Shown in pieces: positions 26,830 to 35,368 of a stretch of DNA of 64,000 nucleotides (positions are counted from its first letter, which is position 1; every line of letters starts with the position of its first letter). The position numbers and the translations under genes are program-made. The notes beneath the pieces were generated by a model, which was not told where the DNA came from, did not search any database, and worked only from the letters and a program-made list of their open reading frames with translations. Source of the stretch: CALGYY01 sp963678485 (GTDB lineage: Bacteria; Bacteroidota; Bacteroidia; Bacteroidales; CAIWKO01); NCBI GenBank assembly GCA_963678485.1, contig OY782882.1, forward strand, positions 1,860,001-1,924,000. Reading direction: 5' to 3'.

Positions 26830-27885
26830 ATGGTGCACGAAACCTTAGCTGAAGAGTTTTATCGAGATCATGCAGGACTTGCGCTTATTGATGTCCGAAG
26901 TCCTGTTGAGTATAATAAAGGACATATCCCTGGCGCCAACAATATATTTTTGTTTAATGATGATGAGCGTGCCTTGCTTGGCTTTTTATATACAAAACGA
27001 AGTCCTGATGAGGCGATTCAAAAAGGGATGGAACTCGCAAACAGCCGCCTGGAGCAATATGTTGAAGCTGCTATTGCTTTGGCTCCAGCTAAAGTCGTTA
27101 GGGTATATTGCTGGCGCGGTGGAATGCGAAGTCACAGCTTTGCTGAATTGCTATCGTCCAATGGTTTCGAAGTATATCTTTTAACCGGAGGATACAAGGA
27201 TTACAGAAATATGATCCTTACCGCTTTTACGAAAGAACTACCAATCATTGTACTGGGAGGAATGACCGGATCCGGAAAAACTGATATGCTTCACTACCTG
27301 GCTAAAAAAGATATTCAGCTGATTGATCTTGAAGGCCTTGCACATCATAAAGGCTCAGTTTTCGGAGGTGTTAATGAACATAAACAACCGCTTACTCAGC
27401 AATTCGAAAACGACTTATTCGAGGTATGGTCAACGCTCGATTCCAGTAAAGCCGTGCTGGTCGAAGATGAGAACTTCAGCATTGGATCCGTGAGACTTCC
27501 GCTTTCATTATGGCAACAAATCCGTCAGGCACCACTTATCCATCTTCAGATTCCACGTGAGTTACGCCTTCAAAATATTCTCAGCGTTTATGCCGGACAG
27601 CAAGACGAGCTTCTCATCGAAGGAGCACAACGTCTCGAACGTAGATTAGGCAACGAACTTTCGCGCAAAGCTGAACAATCTATACGGGATAAAAATTACC
27701 GAATTGCAGCCGAAATCTTGCTTGATTATTACGACAAATCATACCTTGCCTCGATCGCAAAACGAAATCCGGATTCGATTTTCGAAATTAGCCTAGAAGG
27801 AAAGCAAAATCGCGAAGAAATTGATAGTCTAATAAGTTGCATTGAAGATATTTATAAGATTCGATACGGTAGCAACGATTTTTGA
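26830..27885 (+). CDS. mnmH: tRNA 2-selenouridine synthase SelU/MnmH
   Basis: This 351-residue enzyme replaces sulfur by selenium in 2-thiouridine at the wobble position of Lys, Glu and Gln tRNAs, using selenophosphate from SelD and geranyl transfer. The N-terminal rhodanese domain shows ALIDVRSPVEYNKGHIPGA and catalytic Cys94 in VYCWRGGMRSHSFAE. The C-terminal P-loop domain begins GGMTGSGKTDML (Lys150) and contains a Walker-B-like VLVEDEN. The length matches the family. It is co-transcribed with the sirtuin (6 nt) and precedes selD, the only other selenium gene here, by a 383-bp repeat-rich spacer. Confidence 0.96.
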   Translation: MVHETLAEEFYRDHAGLALIDVRSPVEYNKGHIPGANNIFLFNDDERALLGFLYTKRSPDEAIQKGMELANSRLEQYVEAAIALAPAKVVRVYCWRGGMRSHSFAELLSSNGFEVYLLTGGYKDYRNMILTAFTKELPIIVLGGMTGSGKTDMLHYLAKKDIQLIDLEGLAHHKGSVFGGVNEHKQPLTQQFENDLFEVWSTLDSSKAVLVEDENFSIGSVRLPLSLWQQIRQAPLIHLQIPRELRLQNILSVYAGQQDELLIEGAQRLERRLGNELSRKAEQSIRDKNYRIAAEILLDYYDKSYLASIAKRNPDSIFEISLEGKQNREEIDSLISCIEDIYKIRYGSNDF

Positions 27886-28268
27886 TTAGATGACTAGTTA
27901 AATGGTTAACTAGTTGTTTAAATGCGACATAATATTTAATTATAGTTTAGTGCTCGTTTCTAAGAAATAACTCATTGCTTTCTTTATCTTTAAGCCATTT
28001 TCATTTGAGTCTTTTTTTATAGTTGGTTAATTAATTGGTTGAACAACAAATTAGTTGTTAACATAATGTATAACATACGATTATAATACAAATTATTAAT
28101 CTTTGCTCCTATTCTGAGTAGCAACTCTTTGTATGCTTTATCTTTAAGCCATTTCCTTGGTGCCTTAGTGGTGAAAAAATCTTTTTGTCTTTATAATTCA
28201 AAAAATCTTCATGCCCCAGTGCCTTCGTGGCCTTAATTAAGTTTAACTTTGTGCCTTAATTATTTTTT
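27886..28268. repeat. 383-bp spacer with degenerate tandem repeat and GTGCCTTxGTGG motifs
   Basis: Two degenerate copies of an approximately 150-bp unit can be aligned, at about 27893-28018 and 28022-28155. Both contain TAGTTGTT (27911 and 28052) and an exact 19-nt match CTTTATCTTTAAGCCATTT (27982-28000 and 28136-28154). After them come GTGCCTTAGTGG (28161-28172), GTGCCTTCGTGG (28219-28230) and GTGCCTTAAT (28251-28260), a degenerate motif that resembles repeats I have met in non-coding DNA of many bacteria. No ORF is credible. TAACTTTG at 28244-28251 is a candidate -7 element for selD. Confidence 0.6.
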
Positions 28269-29315
28269 ATGAGCGAAGAGAATTGCATTAAACTGACCCA
28301 GTTCAGTCCTGGTGCTGGCTGTGGCTGTAAAATATCACCCAAAGTCTTACAGGATATTCTTGGAAAATCTGGTGAAAATGCTAAGATTTCTGCCCTGCTT
28401 GTTGGTAATGAAACCAGCGACGACGCTGCAGTTTTTGATCTTGGCAATGGCATGTGTGTAGTAAGCACTACGGATTTTTTTATGCCAATTACCGACGATC
28501 CTTACGATTTTGGTCGCATTGCCTCTGCAAATGCAATCAGTGATATTTACGCGATGGGCGGTTATCCAATCATGGCTATTTCAATCCTTGGCTGGCCTGT
28601 AAAAAAACTTTCAACAGATTTGGCTGCACAAGTATTGAATGGCAGTCGATCCATTTGCAAACAAGCCGGAATTCCTCTAGCTGGCGGGCATAGCATTGAT
28701 TCTCTAGAACCTATCTTTGGTTTAGCCGTAACTGGAATGGTTGAAACCAACCGTATTCGCCGCAACAATTCAGCTAAAGAAGGTAATCTCCTTTTCTTAA
28801 CCAAGCCATTGGGAATCGGACTGCTTTCGACTGCAGAGAAAAAGGGTGTATTATTGCCCGACCATCAGAACACTGCACGTGACCTGATGATTAGATTAAA
28901 TAGTATTGGCAGAGAACTGAGCGCTCTTCCTTCGGTTACCTCAATGACCGACGTTACTGGCTTTGGTTTATTAGGACACCTCAACGAAATGTGCGAAGGC
29001 AGTGGATTACAAGCCCGACTGCAGTTGCAAAACATCCCCACTATTCTCGATTGGCAGGAATACGTTGAATTAGGAGCCATTCCTGGAGGAACCACACGCA
29101 ATTTTGACAGTTACGGACATAAGGTTACAGGTATGGACGAATTGCATCGCAACATTCTTTGCGATCCGCAAACAAGTGGTGGATTACTGATTGCTGTAGA
29201 CAAGGATGATACTCAGGATTTTTTCAAACTAATGGAAAAATATGAATATTCACTAAAGCCCATCGGTGTGATGGAAAAAACCGCTGACAGTTCCACTGGA
29301 ATTATCATTCAGTAA
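28269..29315 (+). CDS. selD: Selenide, water dikinase SelD (cysteine form)
   Basis: This 348-residue enzyme makes selenophosphate from selenide and ATP. The N-terminal catalytic block is PGAGCGCKISP, with Cys18 in the position that is Sec or Cys in other SelD proteins and the essential Lys21. The usual His before the Gly-Ala-Gly is Pro here (FSPGAG). The AIRS-type ATP-binding motifs follow (SDDAAVFDLGNGMCVVSTTDFF; FGRIASANAISDIYAMGG; MTDVTGFGLLGHL; CDPQTSGGLLIAV). No selenocysteine readthrough is needed. It pairs with selU for tRNA selenation. No selA/selB/selC are visible in the window. Confidence 0.96.
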   Translation: MSEENCIKLTQFSPGAGCGCKISPKVLQDILGKSGENAKISALLVGNETSDDAAVFDLGNGMCVVSTTDFFMPITDDPYDFGRIASANAISDIYAMGGYPIMAISILGWPVKKLSTDLAAQVLNGSRSICKQAGIPLAGGHSIDSLEPIFGLAVTGMVETNRIRRNNSAKEGNLLFLTKPLGIGLLSTAEKKGVLLPDHQNTARDLMIRLNSIGRELSALPSVTSMTDVTGFGLLGHLNEMCEGSGLQARLQLQNIPTILDWQEYVELGAIPGGTTRNFDSYGHKVTGMDELHRNILCDPQTSGGLLIAVDKDDTQDFFKLMEKYEYSLKPIGVMEKTADSSTGIIIQ

Positions 29316-29351
29316 AATCTGAATCTCTTATTAATTAAAGTATTAATGGTC

Positions 29352-29382
29352 TTGCACTAAGGCTCATTTAGCGTTACCTTTG
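29352..29382 (+). promoter_or_regulatory. Promoter for msrB
   Basis: TTG (29352-29354), 20 nt, then TACCTTTG (29375-29382). The start codon is 17 nt further on. One of the best -33/-7 pairs in the window. Confidence 0.6.
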
Positions 29383-29398
29383 TATAAAAATAAACCAA

Positions 29399-29896
29399 AT
29401 GAAAAGACTAAGTTTTATTTTACTTTTTTTACCCTTTTTCCTGGGAAGTTGTTATGCACAGGAACCGACCATAGAAATTGAGCCAGAATCGGTAAACAAA
29501 ACCAATACTATGAAAACTACAGAGGAAGAGTGGAAAGAGAAATTAACTCCCGAACAATATGAGGTGTTGCGCAATAAAGGGACAGAAGCCCCATATAGTG
29601 GAAAATATGTGAGTACAACGGCTGACGGCACATATGTGTGCGCAGCATGCGGAACTCCGCTGTTTTCTTCAAAAGATAAATATGATGCAGGCTGCGGCTG
29701 GCCGAGTTTTACTGCCGCACTCGAAGAAAAGCGGATTATCGAAAAAGAAGATCGCAGTGCTGGAATGGTTCGAACCGAAATTCTGTGCGCCCATTGTGGC
29801 GGGCATTTAGGCCATGTTTTTAACGACGGTCCTAAACCTGGCGGTTTGCGTTATTGTGTCAATTCAGTCTCGCTCGACTTTAAGCCAGCGGAATAA
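29399..29896 (+). CDS. msrB: Lipoprotein peptide-methionine (R)-S-oxide reductase MsrB
   Basis: This 165-residue enzyme reduces methionine-R-sulfoxide in proteins. The N terminus is a lipoprotein signal (LLFLPFFLGSC, acylated Cys at about 18), so it acts in the envelope rather than the cytosol. The catalytic domain starts at WKEKLTPEQYEVLRNKGTE and carries both structural zinc CxxC pairs (CAACGTPLF and CAHCGGHLGHVF) and catalytic Cys153 in LRYCVNSVSLDF. The resolving Cys is not obvious. It has its own promoter. A periplasmic MsrB would repair oxidised envelope proteins. Confidence 0.95.
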   Translation: MKRLSFILLFLPFFLGSCYAQEPTIEIEPESVNKTNTMKTTEEEWKEKLTPEQYEVLRNKGTEAPYSGKYVSTTADGTYVCAACGTPLFSSKDKYDAGCGWPSFTAALEEKRIIEKEDRSAGMVRTEILCAHCGGHLGHVFNDGPKPGGLRYCVNSVSLDFKPAE

Positions 29897-29897
29897 G

Positions 29898-29926
29898 TTG
29901 CCGCAGCAAACTAAGCGCTATCTTTG
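29898..29926 (+). promoter_or_regulatory. Promoter for the MFS transporter gene
   Basis: TTG (29898-29900), 18 nt, TATCTTTG (29919-29926), 17 nt before the ATG at 29944. It begins immediately after the msrB stop codon. Confidence 0.6.
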
Positions 29927-29943
29927 TGCCCTCAAAATTTTAA

Positions 29944-31131
29944 ATGGCTCAAAGAACAACTGAACGCATCTGGTCGAAAGGGTTCATCCTTTTATGTATC
30001 GGCAATTTGTTTATGGCAATGGCTTTCTATCAGCTACTGCCAGTACTTCCTGTTTTTATAAAAGAAGAATTAGGCGGCGGTAAGGCTGAGATTGGAAGCA
30101 TCCTAGCGCTGTTCACGGTTTCTGCGCTGCTTATTAGACCATTCACAGGCATTGCACTTGACAGGATTGGGCGCAAGTGGATTTTTTTATGTTCACTCTT
30201 TTTCTTTTCTTTAATGTTCTGCGGGTACATATTTGCAGCAACAATAATGATGGTGGCGATAGTGCGACTGTTTCACGGACTCGCATGGGGCGTGACCACT
30301 ACAGCCGGAAGTACCGTTGTTGTTGACATTTTACCCCGTTCTAAAATGGGTGAAGGGATTGGATTCTATGGCCTTTCAATGACATTGGCAATGGCACTTG
30401 GGCCATTAATAGGCATTTGGATGACTCGTGGTGCTCATTACGAATGGATCTTTTTTGAAACCTCAATGATGAGCCTTCTCTTCTTTATTATGGCTCTTGC
30501 CGTAAAATATCCGAAATATCAGCCACCAGTAGTGAAGCCTCAAATGCGACTATCGGTGCTATTCGAAGTCACAACACTAAGACCTGCACTTAATATTCTC
30601 ATCCTTATGTTCCCTTATGGGGGAATCATTTCCTTTATTGCGCTGTATGGCGAAGAACGGGGAATGGTTGATGCCGCAGCCCCTTTCTTCATTCTGTGTG
30701 CACTTGGTATTGCACTGACACGATATTTTGCGGGAAAAATCTTTGATCAGCAAGGACCAAGGCGACTCATGTTGGCTGCAATTATTTTCGAGACACTTTG
30801 CTTCCCTGCATTGGTGCTTATTCCGGGAGAATTTGGGTTCTGGACATCTGCATTTCTATTAGGTTTGGGCGTTGGTACCGTAATGCCCACCATACAGGCG
30901 ATGGTGAATGCCATGGTTCCGCAACACAGACGTGGAGCGGCAAATTCCACTCTGTTTACTGCAATTGATCTTGGAATTGGCAGCGGAATGTTGGGAATAG
31001 GATTACTAGGCCAATGGATTGGACTAGATCGCTCTTATTTGCTTTGCATATTGATATGCATTGCAGCATTACTGTATTATGTTTTTGTAGTTGATCGCTA
31101 TTATCAACAAAAAAAACTCAATCAGGAGTAG
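29944..31131 (+). CDS. Major facilitator superfamily transporter
   Basis: This 395-residue integral inner-membrane protein has twelve predicted helices. The MFS motif A appears between helices 2 and 3 (IRPFTGIALDRIGRKWIF) and a degenerate second copy between helices 8 and 9 (TRYFAGKIFDQQGPRRLML). Motif C-like GFYGLSMTLAMALGPLIGIW lies in helix 5, suggesting an antiporter-type drug or metabolite exporter. The substrate cannot be named. It has its own TAnnTTTG promoter and ends 12 nt from the convergent large T9SS cargo gene. Confidence 0.93.
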   Translation: MAQRTTERIWSKGFILLCIGNLFMAMAFYQLLPVLPVFIKEELGGGKAEIGSILALFTVSALLIRPFTGIALDRIGRKWIFLCSLFFFSLMFCGYIFAATIMMVAIVRLFHGLAWGVTTTAGSTVVVDILPRSKMGEGIGFYGLSMTLAMALGPLIGIWMTRGAHYEWIFFETSMMSLLFFIMALAVKYPKYQPPVVKPQMRLSVLFEVTTLRPALNILILMFPYGGIISFIALYGEERGMVDAAAPFFILCALGIALTRYFAGKIFDQQGPRRLMLAAIIFETLCFPALVLIPGEFGFWTSAFLLGLGVGTVMPTIQAMVNAMVPQHRRGAANSTLFTAIDLGIGSGMLGIGLLGQWIGLDRSYLLCILICIAALLYYVFVVDRYYQQKKLNQE

Positions 31132-31143
31132 AACCCCCAAATC

Positions 31144-34100
31144 CTAAAATGCGTTCAGTCCAATGGGCCTCAGAGCTCCAAACCATTTCAATACCTTCTC
31201 ACCAACTCCATCAACTTTAATATAGATAATATAGAGCCCTCCGGCAATAGGCAAACCCGCATCTGACCTTAGATCCCAATCAACGGATGCCAATGGATCA
31301 TTCTTTGAAAACTTACGTATCAACATACCATTTACTGAATAAATTGAGATCTCGCATTGCACCGGCAGATTTGTGATTTTCACACAACTCACCGATTGAT
31401 CGCCTTCGTAAGAAGAATAACCATAGTATGGATTTGGAACAACATTAATCAACTGTAATGCTCCTTCTGCAGCCATTTGGCTTTGTGTTGTTACACAGAT
31501 ATCTTTAGTGCTAAATGTGTACAACGGATAATTATTGTTTATCGGATTTGCAGCACCATAAGCTTTTGTAGAATAGAAGCGTTTATAAGGCTTTGCAACA
31601 CGCAAACGAATCTTAACGTCGCAAGGCATTTGCTGAGGATCCCACGAACCAGTAAATGTGGTCAATGGAGCGCCTACCCACATCACATCCTTAAAAACCA
31701 TCTGCTTGTAACGGTCATGATTGTTGGATATTTGCATCGTTTCTTTAATCCATTTTCCACCATCGTATGCAGGACAATCAACATCTCCATACATTGTGTT
31801 AATACTGTCGCGGTTGTGACCGAAAATATAAATCCAATGTTTACCACCAAACAAAAGTTCGCCCATGTTGTTGGCAACATTGGCCGTTGGATTCCATTTC
31901 ATATCCATGCCATTTTCATTCTGAAGCCAGGAATCCTCACCAAACGCGACATTCAGACGTTCACCTGTTTCAACGTTAATTGCATAGCCTGGAAACCAAC
32001 TCATGCCTTGCTCACCATTGGTCGATCCTGCTCTGAGTTCTAACTTAGCTCTGCCTCCCTGAGATAGCACAGTGTTTTCGCCTAATTCAAACACCGGACA
32101 ACGCGACCATTTTGATTGATCGGAAGTAATATACAAATCGACAGATGCCAGATTCGCCATCATTACTGAACGCGAATAATAAGATGGCAACACCTGTGGC
32201 ACAGGTCCGTATCCCGCATTAGAGCAAAGTGCAAATGGTGCCCAGGTTCCTCCTAATACCTTTTCATAAGCCTCATACGGATCAATCCATGCGGCAGGAT
32301 TATAATCACTATTGCTCGTGCTAATAGGATCGATGAACATCCCCGATCGTATCCAGTTATAGGGAGCATATCCATCGAAATCAGGTATGCCGCTTAACCA
32401 CTGTTTTGTACTATCAGCAAATTCAATAGTTGCATCAATAAATCCATTATTGGTTGCTGATGCAGAACCGGGCGACGGCACTTGAGTCACCTGAATGGAA
32501 AGACCAACTTCCATCAATAATTGCTCATACCCTGCACTAATCGTGGCTTCTGAAGAATAGGTTGCTGAGGTTTCATTATTTATAAGCAGCCAATTACATT
32601 TATTAATATTACCATCAGCAGGTGGAACGAATTTCAACGAATAGTCCGCTCCAATCACATTTAGCGGGTCAACCACCTTAACGTTCACTGGTCCGCTGTT
32701 GTATTCATATTCCAAATTGCCGGCAGAACCATTTGCTAATACCTGGGCACTTGTTGCGGCAGTGAAGTCCAGATTCATGCCTCCATTCCCCTGACCTTCA
32801 ATTCGTGTAATCTTCGGCTGAATACCATATTCAGATTGTGCAATCGTCCCGCCTGCTTCAGGCGAAGGAATATGCGGAATCCCAACCTGACAACTGATCG
32901 CACCTGTCGCCGACTTTTTTCCACACAAATATGGTCGCTGCTGGCCTAATAAAGCATACGGATCATTAGGATTATAATTCAAATAATTATTATATGCATA
33001 TGCAATCGCCATATAATAATACTGTTTATGATTCACTAATCGATTATCCCCTGAAGCAAAAAGATCTTCAAAAACTCTGAACGAATGCACAATCCCGGCA
33101 TCACTTCCGTTCACCTCCTCCACAGGGACTGGCGCTGCAAGGTCTTCATCATAATAATAATTAATCAGTTTGGAAACTCCATTCTTAAGGTCACATTGAG
33201 CCAGTAATCGCGCCTTATCCGGATCTTTCAAATCAGCAGTTGTGACAGAAGCATCCTTAAGCTGGTAGATTTGGTACCCTTCGAAGCGGAATGCACTATC
33301 GCCCCTTTCACTAGCTGGAATGGTGTCAGCATAAACAATAGAAGGATCTACTTCAGCATAATCTTCTGGGGTTTCATTATAATTGTTAGAAATAAATTTG
33401 CGGTTTGATAAATATATTATCAGCTCCCTGTCCAGCTCTTGAATTGTAACATCCGGTGCATCCGGACCTTCGAGAACCTTGAAACAATGATCGAACAAGG
33501 CTTGAAATTTATCATCCACCAGCTTCAATAATTCAACTGAAGCCATTGGCCCACCTGAGGTTGCGCGTGCCCATGGAACACCTATGGTTATATAATTCAC
33601 TTCGCCCGGCTCAAGAGTAAATGGGCCTGTGGACATTGAAAAACGTCGGTCGAAAGGCTCATTGCCGGCTTGTTCTTCTGTCCAGCTTTCGCCAGGATGA
33701 AATGAATCAGGATCAATACCATTCGTACTCCAATGACAAGGATCAGACTTAGCAGGATACATAAAGGAACACAATGGACCAACGCCACCAGCAATTGGAT
33801 GGGCATTACCCCAATACCTCATTGGTTCTCCATCTAACCATATTCCCTGAAGAAAATTATAGAAGCCGGTAGCTTCCTGTGGACAGTTCAGCGGTTCAAA
33901 ACCACCGCTACAATTGAAAAAAACAAATTTCTGCATTCCCAAACGTTCATTATCCACAATGCCATCTCCAAAATTTTGTCCATTGATACTATTATCGCAA
34001 AGCTGATTGCCCAAATCATCATTTTGAGGATTATCAATACCATCTGCATCCTGATATGGCCCTTGAAAAAAATCGAGCCCCACTGCGGGTGGCTGTGCCC

Positions 34101-35166
34101 CATAATCTCCTATTCTTCCAGTTCCATCAGGATCTTTCCCATTATAACAATAACCCAATCCGCGCGAAACATCTGAACCTACATAATCATCCCATCCATC
34201 TCCAAGTTCCACATCCACATAATGGCCATACCATACCTTATTTAACCTGCTATTCGATCGATTGATAATTTCATATGTATAAAATGTGGCATTGTTTAAT
34301 TCATCATTAGTAGCATAAGCATATGCCTGTGCCCGGATTTCAAGACCGATTGCCTCACCCTGACTTGCGTGATCATTCCCTTTATCATTTAAAACCCACC
34401 AAAGCGTTTGATCACCTTTTAATACCTGATCAGCAAGAATTCCATTTCCCTCCATTGTAGGCGTTTGCGAGACACCTGAAATTCCAGAATTAGAACAAAG
34501 AGCATGGTTTAAATCATAATAGGGATAATCTCCGTTATGATAATTATATGTTCCGTCGTGATCATTATCATAAAAGGGCGCCAGATAATAGCTTTGACCT
34601 TGAGCGGGATCCCCGTGTGCTGGATAATTTACAATAAAATCAGGAACAACATAGCCGGCCAATGATGGGTCATTATTATAAGCAGCAATAAAATCTTCCA
34701 CCTGCTGACGATAACAAACAAAGATTTTATCCCATTTATGACAGTTCATAGCATCTGTGCTGGCTGTGCCATCGGTGGAAAGTGGTCCGGTGTAGTAATC
34801 AACACCATATTGCCTGTAAGTTTGTGCAGCCACTTTTAAATTCCCATTATCATCTAATCCTCCAATCCACATCGCAGTTGAGAATAATGAATTGTTAGAA
34901 GAATATTTTGGAATTGTATATATGTTATTACCTGCTAAGTCCCACCAAAGATCACCCCCGGTATTGATACGAGCTCTCACATTATTTATATCCAAATCTG
35001 CAAAAGCGCTTGGAGGCATGCATCCCGAAGCCGTTTGCTTTAGTTGTTGAGACTTCAACGAATTTCGCGGAACGGGATATTCTGTGCCAAACCCCTGCTG
35101 AAAGCTACTTATAATAATAAGCACAATACAAAAAAAACGATTAACTAAAATATCCCTGATGGTCAT
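31144..35166 (-). CDS. Giant secreted T9SS cargo protein of unknown function
   Basis: This 1340-residue protein (frame open to 35280) is best started at ATG 35166, which gives a standard signal peptide (ILVNRFFCIVLIIISSFQQGFG). The opening LDINNVRARINTGGDLWWD and many Asp/Asn/Gly-rich segments (YDNDHDGTYNYHNGDYPYYD; NPQNDDLGNQ; DPDGTGRIGDYG) recall a Bacteroidota family of large surface proteins with putative calcium-binding loops. The last 110 residues form a C-terminal sorting domain (LINVVPNPYYGYSSYE, CEISIYSVNGMLIRKF, GLPIAGGLYIIYIKV), so it should be T9SS cargo. No enzymatic motif was recognised. It is transcribed divergently from the M14 peptidase gene, which is also T9SS cargo. Confidence 0.85.
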   Translation of the reverse strand: MTIRDILVNRFFCIVLIIISSFQQGFGTEYPVPRNSLKSQQLKQTASGCMPPSAFADLDINNVRARINTGGDLWWDLAGNNIYTIPKYSSNNSLFSTAMWIGGLDDNGNLKVAAQTYRQYGVDYYTGPLSTDGTASTDAMNCHKWDKIFVCYRQQVEDFIAAYNNDPSLAGYVVPDFIVNYPAHGDPAQGQSYYLAPFYDNDHDGTYNYHNGDYPYYDLNHALCSNSGISGVSQTPTMEGNGILADQVLKGDQTLWWVLNDKGNDHASQGEAIGLEIRAQAYAYATNDELNNATFYTYEIINRSNSRLNKVWYGHYVDVELGDGWDDYVGSDVSRGLGYCYNGKDPDGTGRIGDYGAQPPAVGLDFFQGPYQDADGIDNPQNDDLGNQLCDNSINGQNFGDGIVDNERLGMQKFVFFNCSGGFEPLNCPQEATGFYNFLQGIWLDGEPMRYWGNAHPIAGGVGPLCSFMYPAKSDPCHWSTNGIDPDSFHPGESWTEEQAGNEPFDRRFSMSTGPFTLEPGEVNYITIGVPWARATSGGPMASVELLKLVDDKFQALFDHCFKVLEGPDAPDVTIQELDRELIIYLSNRKFISNNYNETPEDYAEVDPSIVYADTIPASERGDSAFRFEGYQIYQLKDASVTTADLKDPDKARLLAQCDLKNGVSKLINYYYDEDLAAPVPVEEVNGSDAGIVHSFRVFEDLFASGDNRLVNHKQYYYMAIAYAYNNYLNYNPNDPYALLGQQRPYLCGKKSATGAISCQVGIPHIPSPEAGGTIAQSEYGIQPKITRIEGQGNGGMNLDFTAATSAQVLANGSAGNLEYEYNSGPVNVKVVDPLNVIGADYSLKFVPPADGNINKCNWLLINNETSATYSSEATISAGYEQLLMEVGLSIQVTQVPSPGSASATNNGFIDATIEFADSTKQWLSGIPDFDGYAPYNWIRSGMFIDPISTSNSDYNPAAWIDPYEAYEKVLGGTWAPFALCSNAGYGPVPQVLPSYYSRSVMMANLASVDLYITSDQSKWSRCPVFELGENTVLSQGGRAKLELRAGSTNGEQGMSWFPGYAINVETGERLNVAFGEDSWLQNENGMDMKWNPTANVANNMGELLFGGKHWIYIFGHNRDSINTMYGDVDCPAYDGGKWIKETMQISNNHDRYKQMVFKDVMWVGAPLTTFTGSWDPQQMPCDVKIRLRVAKPYKRFYSTKAYGAANPINNNYPLYTFSTKDICVTTQSQMAAEGALQLINVVPNPYYGYSSYEGDQSVSCVKITNLPVQCEISIYSVNGMLIRKFSKNDPLASVDWDLRSDAGLPIAGGLYIIYIKVDGVGEKVLKWFGALRPIGLNAF

Positions 35167-35368
35167 AAAAAGAGTTTTTATTACGTTCCACTTTGAATCA
35201 AGCAGAACTACCTGTAATACTTCAAGTGTAAAAATACCGAAAATTTCGAACTGGCAAAAAATAATATTGATATGTTTCATGTTTGCCTGAATTAATAATT
35301 CGCTTCATCAACATTTTTTGTATTTTTATGAAAATTTACTTTGGCTTCACGCGTCTAATAATACTCCT

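Noticed and set aside
28269..28330. Selenocysteine in SelD
   Set aside because: The catalytic position is a Cys codon (TGT) and no in-frame TGA is present.
31477..32043. 188-codon plus-strand ORF antisense to the giant T9SS cargo gene
   Set aside because: It lies wholly opposite a gene with clear signal peptide and sorting domain; its translation shows no domain and is rich in Cys/His/Ile as expected of an antisense shadow.
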